DNA from: Humibacter sp. RRB41
GTDB lineage: Bacteria > Actinomycetota > Actinomycetes > Actinomycetales > Microbacteriaceae
Length of the DNA stretch: 64,000 nt
Assembly: GCF_022761015.1 (NCBI RefSeq)
Contig: NZ_JAKWJQ010000003.1
Span: forward strand, 124,001 to 188,000
Direction of reading: 5' to 3'
The position numbers were made by a program, and so were the translations under genes. The stretch's first letter is position 1. Each line of letters begins with the position of its first letter. The notes beneath the pieces are model-generated. The model was not told the DNA's origin. It did not search any database and saw nothing but the letters and a program-made list of their open reading frames with translations. Shown here piece by piece: positions 38,498 through 46,667 of the stretch.

Positions 38498-38923
38498 ATG
38501 AGTGACGATACGACGCCCTTCTCGGGCGACGTCGATTGGGGAGCACTGCGCTCCGAAGCCGAGAGCGCCATGGGAAGGGCGTACGTGCCCTACTCGCGGT
38601 ATCCGGTCGGGGCCGCCGCGCTGGCCACCGACGGGCGCATCGTGTCCGGCTGCAACGTGGAGAACGCCAGCTACGGCCTGACGCTGTGCGCCGAGTGCTC
38701 GCTGGTGTCGATCCTGCACATGACCGGCGGCGGTCAGCTCGTCGCGTTCACGTGCGTCAACGGCGAGGGTGACGTGATCATGCCGTGCGGTCGTTGCCGG
38801 CAGCTGCTCTACGAGCACTCGGTGCCCGGCATGCTGCTGGAGACCGTGTCGGGCATCCGCACCATCGACGAGGTGCTGCCGGATGCCTTCGGCCCCCGCG
38901 ATCTGGAGCAGTTTCATGCCTGA
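38498..38923 (+). CDS. cdd: Cytidine deaminase
   Basis: Deaminates cytidine and deoxycytidine to uridine and deoxyuridine. The 141-residue tetrameric type has YVPYSRYPVGAA, the CNVENASYG substrate loop, the zinc/catalytic CAE (in LTLCAECS) and the second zinc pair MPCGRCRQ. ATG 38498 is preceded by AGGAGCGA. The stop overlaps the deoA start by 8 nt. Confidence 0.96.
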   Translation: MSDDTTPFSGDVDWGALRSEAESAMGRAYVPYSRYPVGAAALATDGRIVSGCNVENASYGLTLCAECSLVSILHMTGGGQLVAFTCVNGEGDVIMPCGRCRQLLYEHSVPGMLLETVSGIRTIDEVLPDAFGPRDLEQFHA

Positions 38924-40199
38924 ATCGTTCGACGCCGTCGACCTCATACGCACCAAGCGCGACCACGGCGAGCTGTCCACGCCCGAGATCGACTGGCTCG
39001 TCGACGCCTACACGCGTGGCTACGTGGCTGACGAACAGATGTCGTCGTGGGCGATGGCCGTGCTGCTGAACGGGATGTCGCGGCGCGAGATCCGCGACCT
39101 CACGCTCGCGATGATCGCCAGCGGAGAGCGGATGAGCTTCGCGGATCTCGGCAAGCCGACGGTCGACAAGCACTCGACAGGAGGGGTCGGCGACAAGATC
39201 ACGCTGCCGCTGGTGCCGCTCGTGGCATCCTTCGGCGTCGCTGTGCCTCAGCTGTCGGGCCGCGGGCTCGGTCACACCGGTGGAACGCTCGACAAGCTGG
39301 AGAGCATCTCGGGCTGGCGCGCGGCGCTGACGACCGAGCAGCTCTTCGCTCAGCTGCGGGATGTCGGTGGCGCGATCTGCGCCGCGGGACCGGGTCTCGC
39401 ACCGGCGGACAAGAAGCTCTACGCGCTGCGCGACATCACGGGGACCGTCGAGGCGATCCCGCTCATCGCGTCGTCCATCATGAGCAAGAAGATCGCGGAG
39501 GGCACGGGCGCCCTCGTGCTCGACGTGAAGTTCGGCTCCGGCGCGTTCATGCGCAACCTCGACAAGGCCCGCGAGCTGGCGCGCACGATGGTGGAGTTGG
39601 GGCAGGATGCCGGAGTCGCGACATCCGCCCTGCTCACCGACATGAATGCCCCGCTCGGGCGTGCGATCGGCAACGCGAACGAGGTGCGCGAGTCGGTCGA
39701 GGTGCTGGCGGGTGGGGGACCGGCGGACATCGTCGAGCTCACCGTGGCACTCGCGCGCGAGATGCTGCGCCTTGCCGGTCAGCCGGACGTCGACGTCGAG
39801 GAGGCGCTCCGCTCGGGCCGGGCGATGGACTCGTGGCGTGCGCTCATCCGCGCGCAGGACGGCGATCCGGATGCCCCGCTGCCGCACCCGCGCGAGACTC
39901 ACGTGGTCACGGCGTCGCGGTCGGGCGTGGTGTCGCGTCAGGACGCGCTGGCCTTCGGCATCGCGGCCTGGCGCCTCGGTGCTGGTCGCGCGCGGCAGCA
40001 GGATCCCGTGCTGCACGCAGCGGGCATCGACCTGCATGCCAAGGTCGGCGAATCCGTCGTCGAAGGGGGCCCGCTGTTCACCCTCTCAACCGATGATCCG
40101 GTGCGCTTCGAACGGGCCATCGAGGCACTCGAGGGCGCCTGGGACATCGAGGACTTCGCCCCCGCCCGCGGTCCCCTGGTCGTCGAGCGCGTCGGCTGA
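38916..40199 (+). CDS. deoA: Thymidine phosphorylase
   Basis: A 427-residue pyrimidine nucleoside phosphorylase that releases the base and (deoxy)ribose-1-phosphate. The signature is SGRGLGHTGGTLDKLESI; the phosphate-binding KHSTGGVGDK and the SSIMSKKIAEGT segment are intact. The start is the ATG inside the cdd end, beginning MPESFDAVDLI. It acts right after Cdd on imported pyrimidine nucleosides. Confidence 0.96.
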   Translation: MPESFDAVDLIRTKRDHGELSTPEIDWLVDAYTRGYVADEQMSSWAMAVLLNGMSRREIRDLTLAMIASGERMSFADLGKPTVDKHSTGGVGDKITLPLVPLVASFGVAVPQLSGRGLGHTGGTLDKLESISGWRAALTTEQLFAQLRDVGGAICAAGPGLAPADKKLYALRDITGTVEAIPLIASSIMSKKIAEGTGALVLDVKFGSGAFMRNLDKARELARTMVELGQDAGVATSALLTDMNAPLGRAIGNANEVRESVEVLAGGGPADIVELTVALAREMLRLAGQPDVDVEEALRSGRAMDSWRALIRAQDGDPDAPLPHPRETHVVTASRSGVVSRQDALAFGIAAWRLGAGRARQQDPVLHAAGIDLHAKVGESVVEGGPLFTLSTDDPVRFERAIEALEGAWDIEDFAPARGPLVVERVG

Positions 40200-40229
40200 C
40201 AGGCACTCGCAGGTGATTCTCACAACCCG

Positions 40230-40235
40230 TAGCCT
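40230..40235 (+). promoter_or_regulatory. -10 element, leaderless type
   Basis: TAGCCT ends 6 nt before ATG 40242 of add, so add can be made independently of the upstream operon. Confidence 0.5.
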
Positions 40236-40241
40236 TGACTC

Positions 40242-41387
40242 ATGAGCGCAGACCGACCCGGCAACGCAGAACCTCCGAGTACCACGTCCGCCTACGTCGT
40301 CGACGAAGTCGACGTCGCGACCCTTCCCAAGGTGTCCCTTCACGATCACCTCGACGGCGGGTTGCGGCCCGACACGATCGTCGAACTCGCCGATGAGATC
40401 GGGCTCGACCTGCCGGAGACAGACCCGGACGCGCTCGCCGACTGGTTCGCCGAGAAGTCGAACTCCGGCTCGCTGGTCGAATACCTGAAGACGTTCGACG
40501 TCACGACCGCCGTCATGCAGACCCGCGACGGTCTGGCCCGCGTCGCACGCGAGTTCGTGCTCGACCTTGCGGCCGACGGCGTGATCTACGGTGAGATCCG
40601 CTGGGCGCCCGAGCAGCACCTCGCCCGAGGACTGAGTCTCGACCAGACCGTCGAGGCGGTGCAGAGCGGCCTGGAGCAGGGCGTGGCGGATGTGCGCTCG
40701 AGCGGCTCGAGCATCCGTGTCGGCCAGCTCGTCACGGCCATGCGCCACGCCGATCGTGCCCTCGAGATCGCCCAGCTCGCCGTCCGGCACAGGGATGCCG
40801 GCGTCGTCGGCTTCGACATCGCGGGCGCCGAGGCCGGATTCCCGCCCAGCAACCACCGTGTCGCGTTCGACTACCTCGCAGAGCAGTACTTCCCGTCCAC
40901 CGTGCACGCCGGGGAGGCGGACGGGCTCGCGAGCATCCAGAGCGCGCTCATCGATGGTCGCGCGCTCCGTCTCGGCCACGGCGTGCGCTTGGCCGAGGAC
41001 ATCACGGTCGAGCGGCAGGACGATGAGAACATCTACGTCTCTCTCGGTCGCCTCTCGCAATGGGTGAAGGATCGCGAGATCGCGCTCGAGCTGAGCCCGT
41101 CGTCCAACCTGCAGACCGGCGCGATCGAGGCGTGGGGCGACGATCTGCTCGACCACCCGTTCGACCTGCTCTACCAGCTCGGATTCCGGGTGACGGTCAA
41201 CACCGACAACCGGCTGATGAGCAGCACGACGCTGACCAGGGAACTCTCGCTGCTTGCGGACGCCTTCGGCTACGACCTCGACGACCTCGAGACGTTCCAG
41301 CTGAATGCGGCGCGGTCGACGTTTCTGCCCGTCGAAGACCGTGAGGATCTCGCAGAGGCGGTGTCGGCCGGCTTCGACGCCGCGTGA
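40242..41387 (+). CDS. add: Adenosine deaminase
   Basis: A 381-residue zinc enzyme converting adenosine to inosine for the purine nucleoside phosphorylase. Metal ligands are visible in LHDHLDGG, VHAGEADG (with catalytic Glu) and LGHGVRL. The usual NTDDP near the end is NTDNR here: the metal Asp is kept and the next residue is changed. The substituted position should not remove the metal site. Confidence 0.95.
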   Translation: MSADRPGNAEPPSTTSAYVVDEVDVATLPKVSLHDHLDGGLRPDTIVELADEIGLDLPETDPDALADWFAEKSNSGSLVEYLKTFDVTTAVMQTRDGLARVAREFVLDLAADGVIYGEIRWAPEQHLARGLSLDQTVEAVQSGLEQGVADVRSSGSSIRVGQLVTAMRHADRALEIAQLAVRHRDAGVVGFDIAGAEAGFPPSNHRVAFDYLAEQYFPSTVHAGEADGLASIQSALIDGRALRLGHGVRLAEDITVERQDDENIYVSLGRLSQWVKDREIALELSPSSNLQTGAIEAWGDDLLDHPFDLLYQLGFRVTVNTDNRLMSSTTLTRELSLLADAFGYDLDDLETFQLNAARSTFLPVEDREDLAEAVSAGFDAA

Positions 41388-41395
41388 CATTCGCC

Positions 41396-41430
41396 GGGTG
41401 CGAGGTTCGCTCAGCGCGAACCACGCACCC
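41396..41430. terminator. Terminator-like hairpin after add
   Basis: GGGTGCGAGGTTCGC (41396-41410) pairs with GCGAACCACGCACCC (41416-41430), one mismatch, 5-base loop. No clear U tract follows. Confidence 0.6.
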
Positions 41431-41480
41431 AGGCGGCCTCAGCAGGGGCGCTTTCAGCAAGCCTTGAAGCAACGGGGCGA

Positions 41481-41486
41481 TACGCT
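41481..41486 (+). promoter_or_regulatory. -10 element, leaderless type
   Basis: TACGCT ends 7 nt before ATG 41494. Confidence 0.4.
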
Positions 41487-41493
41487 TGTGATC

Positions 41494-41970
41494 ATGTCGC
41501 TTCCGCCGTTGCCCGACGCTGCCATCGACCTCGGTGTGCACGCTGGGGACTGGCGTGCCGCTGTGCGATTCGCCGGCAATGCACTGCGTCGATCGGGTGC
41601 GACGCGTGCCAGCTACACGGATCGCATGATCCAGGTCGTCGACGAGTTCGGCGCCTACATCGTGATCGCGCCTGGCCTGGCGCTCGCGCACGCACGGCCC
41701 GGTCCGGATGTGCTGACCGACGGCCTCTCGGTCGTCACGCTTGCGACGCCGGTGACGTTCGGGCATCCGCACAACGATCCGGTCAGCGTCGTCGTCGGTC
41801 TGGCCGTCGCGACCCCGGATGCCCATGTCAACTCGGTCGCGGAACTCGCAAACGTGTTCAACGACCCGCTGGCGATCCCGGCCCTCGCGAACGCCACGAG
41901 CGCGGTCGACGTGTGGCGCGTGCTGGGCATCGCGGATGCCGCAGACGACCTCGCGCAACCCGCTCTGTAG
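41494..41970 (+). CDS. PTS EIIA component, fructose/mannitol-ascorbate type
   Basis: A 158-residue phosphocarrier. The phosphorylated histidine is in IAPGLALAHARPGPD, the standard EIIA-2 motif; TPVTFGHPHNDPVSVVVGLA follows. It would accept phosphate from HPr and pass it to the EIIB made next door. The start is ATG 41494, 7 nt after TACGCT. No IIC is encoded nearby, which is unusual. Confidence 0.9.
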   Translation: MSLPPLPDAAIDLGVHAGDWRAAVRFAGNALRRSGATRASYTDRMIQVVDEFGAYIVIAPGLALAHARPGPDVLTDGLSVVTLATPVTFGHPHNDPVSVVVGLAVATPDAHVNSVAELANVFNDPLAIPALANATSAVDVWRVLGIADAADDLAQPAL

Positions 41971-42039
41971 ACGGCAGCCGGGGCCGAGCATCTCGAGACC
42001 ACGCGGCTTCGCCGTTGCGAACCGCCAAGGAGGCTTCAC

Positions 42040-42312
42040 ATGAAGATCGTCGCGATCTGCGGCGCCGGCGTCGGGACGTCGGCGATCCTGAAACTCAACG
42101 CCGAGCGCGTGCTCGATCGGCTCGGAATCTCGGCAGACGTGAGCGCGTCGGATGTGGCGAGCGTGGCGACGACGGCGTCGGATGCCCAGGTCATCCTGAC
42201 CTCGCCCGAACTGGTCGAGCGCATCCCGGCAACCAACGCCGACATCGTCGTGATCGACAACTACTTCGACACCGACGAGCTCGAGCGCAAGCTCGACGAG
42301 GCCCTGGGCTGA
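42040..42312 (+). CDS. PTS EIIB component, ascorbate/lactose type
   Basis: A 90-residue Rossmann-like phosphocarrier. The phosphorylated cysteine is in AICGAGVGTSAILKL at about residue 7. It ends in a short acidic helix (DTDELERKLDEAL). It follows the EIIA gene by 69 bases. It lacks an adjacent IIC permease, so it either serves a IIC elsewhere or has a regulatory role. Confidence 0.9.
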   Translation: MKIVAICGAGVGTSAILKLNAERVLDRLGISADVSASDVASVATTASDAQVILTSPELVERIPATNADIVVIDNYFDTDELERKLDEALG

Positions 42313-42330
42313 CTCGCTCGGTGCCTCACG

Positions 42331-42384
42331 CTACTCGACCAGCGAGGTCGCGGCACCTCCGGCCGAGTTACTCGACCGGCGGGG
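42331..42384. repeat. Two direct copies of the ACTCGACCAGCGG repeat
   Basis: CTACTCGACCAGCGAGG (42331-42347) and TTACTCGACCGGCGGGG (42368-42384) are direct, diverged copies. The second supplies the stop codon and last residues of the phosphohexomutase. Confidence 0.75.
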
Positions 42385-44104
42385 TCGCGGTGAGCACTCG
42401 CATGCCCTCGGCGAGCTCGGCGACGCGCGCCTGCGCCGCGGAACGGCGTGACTCCACGTCGCCCGCTGAGTCGTCGAACGCATCGATGTAGATCTTCAGC
42501 TTCGGTTCTGTGCCGCTCGGGCGCACCATCACGCGCGATCCGTCCGCGAGCACGATGCGCAGCACGTCGCTCGGCGGCAGGTCGGCAGAGCCGGCGCTGA
42601 GGTCGTCGATGCGCTCGACCGCAATGCCCGCCACCTCGGCCGGCGGCTGCGCGCGCAGCGCGGCCATGATGAAGCCGATGCGGTCGAGGTCGGTCACGCG
42701 CAGGGAGATCTGATCCGACGCATATGCGCCGAACCGCCGCGTGAATTCGTCGAGCCGATCGGCGATCGTGCGCCCATCGGCACTCAGTCGCTCCGCGAGC
42801 GCGAGCGCGACTGTCGCGGCGGAGATGCCGTCCTTGTCGCGCACCGTCTTCGGGTTCACCAGGTACCCCAGGGCCTCCTCGTATCCGAAGAGGAGCGCGG
42901 GAACCCGGCTCACCCACTTGAATCCGGTGAGGGTCTCTGCGAAGCGCAGGCCGTAGGCATCCGCTACGGCGCGCAGCGCGGGCGATGAGACGATGGATGC
43001 CGCCAGCACGCCATCGAGACCCGCCTCGGCCGCCTGCTCCGCCGCTGTCCACCCGAGCAGAGTGCCGACGTCGTTGCCGCTCAGGCGCCGGAACCCCTGC
43101 TCGGCCGAGTCGTCGGGGATGCCGATGGCCAGGCGGTCAGCGTCGGGATCATTCGCGATGACGAGTTGGGCGCCGCTGTCGCGAGCGAGTGCGAAGGCGA
43201 GGTCCAGGGCTCCCGGCTCCTCCGGGTTCGGGAACGACACGGTCGGGAAGTCCGGGTCCGGCTCCTGCTGCTGCGACACGGAGAGCGGTTCGGTGAGACC
43301 GGCTGCGGCGAAGACGGCGCGTGCCATCTGCCAGCCGACGCCGTGCATCGCCGTGTACACGAAACGGAATTCGGGGGTGGCAGGAGACCCGACACCACGC
43401 GGACGTGGCCCTGCGACGGCCGCGGTCGCAGCAACGTACGCGTCGACCACGGACTCGTCTGCCGTCTCGTAGGCATCCGATCGGGGAAGGTCTGCGACAC
43501 GTCCGGTGGCGATGCGCTCGATGTGCTCGGCGATCTGCGAGTCCGCCGGCGGAACGATCTGCGATCCTTCGTCTGCACCCCCGAGGTACACCTTGTAGCC
43601 GTTGTCACGCGCGGGGTTGTGGCTCGCCGTGACCATTACGCCCGCTGATGTGCCGAGGTGCCGCACCGCGAAAGCGAGCACCGGTGTCGGCAGCAGCCGC
43701 GGCAGCAGGATCGCCCGCACGCCAGCACCGGCCATGAGCTCGGCGGTGTCGCTGGCGAAGACCTTCGAGTTCTTGCGGCCGTCGTAGCCGATCACCACCG
43801 ACGGGGTCGTGCCTGCGGATGCCTGCTCGTTCAGGTAGGCGGCCAGTCCGGCGGCGGCCTGCGCCACCAGCACACGGTTCATGCGGTTCGGTCCCGCGGC
43901 GATCTCTCCGCGCAGCCCGGCCGTGCCGAATGCGAGACGAGTGTCGAATCGTGAATGCAGCTCGGCGTCGGCTTCGGCCGACCCGGCGACCGCCTCATCG
44001 AGGATCGCTTGCAGTTCGGCGCGGGTCTCGGCATCCGGATCGTCGGCAATCCACGCCGTGGCGGCCTCGAGGACGTCGGCCTTCGCGTGGTCGGCGCCGC
44101 TCAC
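42368..44104 (-). CDS. Phosphohexomutase family protein (phosphomannomutase / phosphopentomutase type)
   Basis: A 578-residue alpha-D-phosphohexomutase. The active-site serine is in TASHNP, the metal loop is DPDADR, the sugar loop GYEEALGY and the phosphate loop RPSGTEPK. The length matches the long PgcA/PmmB type. Adjacency to purine nucleoside phosphorylase suggests it isomerises ribose-1-phosphate to ribose-5-phosphate; this is inference from context. GTG 44104 overlaps the punA stop. The last five residues and the TAA stop come from an interspersed repeat. Confidence 0.9.
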   Translation of the reverse strand: MSGADHAKADVLEAATAWIADDPDAETRAELQAILDEAVAGSAEADAELHSRFDTRLAFGTAGLRGEIAAGPNRMNRVLVAQAAAGLAAYLNEQASAGTTPSVVIGYDGRKNSKVFASDTAELMAGAGVRAILLPRLLPTPVLAFAVRHLGTSAGVMVTASHNPARDNGYKVYLGGADEGSQIVPPADSQIAEHIERIATGRVADLPRSDAYETADESVVDAYVAATAAVAGPRPRGVGSPATPEFRFVYTAMHGVGWQMARAVFAAAGLTEPLSVSQQQEPDPDFPTVSFPNPEEPGALDLAFALARDSGAQLVIANDPDADRLAIGIPDDSAEQGFRRLSGNDVGTLLGWTAAEQAAEAGLDGVLAASIVSSPALRAVADAYGLRFAETLTGFKWVSRVPALLFGYEEALGYLVNPKTVRDKDGISAATVALALAERLSADGRTIADRLDEFTRRFGAYASDQISLRVTDLDRIGFIMAALRAQPPAEVAGIAVERIDDLSAGSADLPPSDVLRIVLADGSRVMVRPSGTEPKLKIYIDAFDDSAGDVESRRSAAQARVAELAEGMRVLTATPPVE

Positions 44105-44937
44105 AGTCGCTCCACGATGCGTGCAAGCAGGTCGCTGATCACCGGCTCGGCGGTCTTGCCCGCCTCGATGACCTCGGAGTGGCTCAGGGGAATGGGGGAG
44201 ATGCCGGCCGCCAGGTTCGTGATCAGCGACATGCCGAGCACCTCCATGCCCGACTGCCTGGCGGCGATCGCCTCGAGGGCCGTCGACATGCCGACGATGT
44301 GGCCACCGATGGTCTTCGCCATCTGCACCTCGGCCGGCGTCTCGTAGTGCGGGCCACGGAACTGCACGTACACGCCCTCGTCGAGCGAGGCATCCACCTC
44401 GTGTGCGATATCGCGCAGCCGCTGCGAGTAGAGGTCTGTGAGGTCGATGAACGTCGCACCCTCGAGCGGGGATGCCGCGGTCAGGTTGATGTGATCGCTG
44501 ATGAGCGCCGGTGTGCCTGGTCCCCAGGTCTCCTTGATGCCGCCGGCGCCGTTGGTGAGGATCATGACGGATGCCCCGGTCGCGGCCGCGGTGCGCACAC
44601 CGTGCACGACTCGCCGAACACCGTGCCCCTCGTAGTAGTGCGTGCGGGCGCCGAGTACCAGGGCATGCTTGCCGTTCGGCAGCAGCACCGACCTGATGGT
44701 GCCGACGTGGCCAGGCACGGCCGAGCGGCTGAAGCCGGGGATGTCCGTCGCCGGAATCGTCGCGACCGTCTCGCCGATCAGGTCAGCTGCTCTGCCCCAG
44801 CCGCTGCCGAGTGTGAGTGCGATGTCGTGTCGCTCGACCCCGCTGCGCCGCGCGATCAGCTCGGCCGCGACACGCGCGATCTCGAACGGATCGGCCGCCG
44901 GATCATCGAACGGATTGGGTGCGTCCTCGGATGCCAT
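44101..44937 (-). CDS. punA: Purine nucleoside phosphorylase
   Basis: A 278-residue trimeric-type phosphorylase that splits inosine, guanosine and deoxy forms. Phosphate-binding serine in LTLGSGWG, GARTHYYEG, the NGAGGI loop, GPHYETPAE and GMSTALEAIAAR are all present. ATG 44937 lies 7 nt after TAGAGT. A frame extending to 45165 runs antisense into lpdA and is not used. It forms an operon with the phosphohexomutase. Confidence 0.95.
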   Translation of the reverse strand: MASEDAPNPFDDPAADPFEIARVAAELIARRSGVERHDIALTLGSGWGRAADLIGETVATIPATDIPGFSRSAVPGHVGTIRSVLLPNGKHALVLGARTHYYEGHGVRRVVHGVRTAAATGASVMILTNGAGGIKETWGPGTPALISDHINLTAASPLEGATFIDLTDLYSQRLRDIAHEVDASLDEGVYVQFRGPHYETPAEVQMAKTIGGHIVGMSTALEAIAARQSGMEVLGMSLITNLAAGISPIPLSHSEVIEAGKTAEPVISDLLARIVERL

Positions 44938-44944
44938 GGCAACC

Positions 44945-44950
44945 ACTCTA
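44945..44950 (-). promoter_or_regulatory. -10 element, leaderless type
   Basis: Minus-strand TAGAGT ends 7 nt before ATG 44937. Confidence 0.5.
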
Positions 44951-45066
44951 AACAGCGCCGGGGCGTCTGACGGACCTCCGCGCTCATTGGAGCAAGTGCC
45001 CTTCTGGGCGCAAACACACGGCAGGCACGGGCATCCGGGTGGCGCACGTGGTCGCCCGGGGTTTGC

Positions 45067-45072
45067 GACAAT
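45067..45072 (+). promoter_or_regulatory. -10 element, leaderless type
   Basis: GACAAT ends 6 nt before ATG 45079. Confidence 0.45.
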
Positions 45073-45078
45073 GGACGT

Positions 45079-46512
45079 ATGGCCTTTGAGTTCGAGCGCA
45101 AGCAGAGCATCGCCGTACTCGGGGGAGGTCCAGGCGGATACGAAGCCGCCCTCGCGGGAGCCCAACTCGGGGCAGAGGTGACGCTTGTGGAGCGCGGCGG
45201 CGTCGGCGGCTCAGCCGTCATGACCGACGTTGTGCCGTCGAAGACGCTGATCGCCACGGCGGATGCCACCCGTTCGATCGGAGAGGCCGCGGACCTCGGC
45301 GTGCAATTCTTCGCCCGCAACGAGAGCGGCAAGCCGATCCGACCAGAGGTCGCGGTGAACCTCTCCGCCGTGAACAAGCGGCTCCTAGGCCTCGCACGTC
45401 AGCAGTCGGAAGACATGCGCAGCGAGCTCGTGCACTCCGGTGTGCGGATCGTGTCGGGCGAGGGACGGCTCGACGGTCCAGGCGCCGTCATCGTGTCCAC
45501 CTCGAAGGACAACGGAACGGACTTCGACCGCGTCGAGGCCGACACCGTGGTGGTGGCGGTCGGCGCAAGCCCGCGCCTGCTGCCGACCGCGATGCCGGAC
45601 GGTGAGCGCATCCTGACCTGGACGCAGCTGTACACCCTGACGACCGTGCCCGAACACCTCATCGTTGTCGGATCCGGTGTGACCGGCGCCGAGTTCGCCA
45701 GCGCCTACACGTACCTCGGCGCCAAGGTGACGCTGATCTCAAGCCGCGACAGGGTGCTGCCGGGCGAAGACGCCGATGCCGCGGCCGTGCTCGAGAAGGT
45801 CTTCAAGCGGGAGGGCATGACGGTGCTCTCCAAATCGCGCGCCGACACGGTCGAGCGCACGGAGAACGGCGTGATCGCCACGCTGTCCGACGGCCGCACT
45901 GTCGAAGGCTCCCACTGTCTGCTCGCCGTCGGGTCCATTCCCAACACGGCAGGCATCGGTCTCGAAGAAGCCGGCATCCAGCTCACGCCGAGCGGCCACG
46001 TGCGCGTCAACCGCGTCGCCCGCACGTCGGTGCCGAACGTGTACGCGGCGGGCGACTGCTCGGATGTGCTGCCGCTGGCATCCGTCGCCTCGATGCAGGG
46101 TCGAACGGCCATCTTCCACGCGCTCGGCGACACGGTGACGCCGATCGAACTGCGCAATGTGGCATCCAATATCTTCACGATTCCGGAGATCGCGACAGTC
46201 GGCTGGAACCAACGCGAGATCGAAGAGGGCATCGCGCAGGGCGACATCTACAAGCTGGCGCTCAACTCGAACCCGCGGGCCAAGATGCAGGGCATCAAGG
46301 ACGGCTTCGTCAAGCTCTTCGCGCGAACGGGCAGCGGCACCGTGATCGGCGGGGTGATCGTCGCCCCTCGCGCCAGCGAGCTCATCCTGCCGGTCACGTT
46401 GGCGGTCGAGCACCGCCTCACCGTCGACCAGGTGGCGCGGGCATTCTCGGTGTATCCGTCGCTGTCGAGTTCCATCACGGATGCCGCGCGCGCGATGCAC
46501 ATCGTGTTGTGA
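45079..46512 (+). CDS. lpdA: NAD(P)H-quinone dehydrogenase, LpdA type
   Basis: A 477-residue flavoprotein of the dihydrolipoamide-dehydrogenase fold. The FAD loop GGGPGGYEAAL (15-25) and NAD loop VVGSGVTGAEFASAY are intact. The redox disulfide CxxxxC is missing: the segment reads GGVGGSAVMTDVVPSK, as in LpdA of M. tuberculosis. It therefore cannot be a true lipoamide dehydrogenase and probably reduces quinones. The C-terminal dimerisation domain (AVEHRLTVDQVARAFSVYPS) is present. Confidence 0.92.
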   Translation: MAFEFERKQSIAVLGGGPGGYEAALAGAQLGAEVTLVERGGVGGSAVMTDVVPSKTLIATADATRSIGEAADLGVQFFARNESGKPIRPEVAVNLSAVNKRLLGLARQQSEDMRSELVHSGVRIVSGEGRLDGPGAVIVSTSKDNGTDFDRVEADTVVVAVGASPRLLPTAMPDGERILTWTQLYTLTTVPEHLIVVGSGVTGAEFASAYTYLGAKVTLISSRDRVLPGEDADAAAVLEKVFKREGMTVLSKSRADTVERTENGVIATLSDGRTVEGSHCLLAVGSIPNTAGIGLEEAGIQLTPSGHVRVNRVARTSVPNVYAAGDCSDVLPLASVASMQGRTAIFHALGDTVTPIELRNVASNIFTIPEIATVGWNQREIEEGIAQGDIYKLALNSNPRAKMQGIKDGFVKLFARTGSGTVIGGVIVAPRASELILPVTLAVEHRLTVDQVARAFSVYPSLSSSITDAARAMHIVL

Positions 46513-46524
46513 GCGCTCCGCTCA

Positions 46525-46591
46525 CAACAGCGCCATTTGCGCTTAACTGCGCCAGCCAGAGTGGCGCCATTAAGCGCAAATGGCGCTGTTG
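46525..46591. repeat. 67-bp palindrome, copy 1
   Basis: 30-bp arms starting CAACAGCGCCATTTGCGC around GCCAGAG, with two mismatches between the arms. It is 63/67 identical to copy 2 at 47755-47821 by my alignment. It lies 12 bases after the lpdA stop and could also terminate it. Confidence 0.9.
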
Positions 46592-46667
46592 ACGTGCGGG
46601 CGCATACAGTCTCGGCGTCATTGCATCCACAGGATGCCGGCACGTCGCGGATTCCACGACCAAGAGC

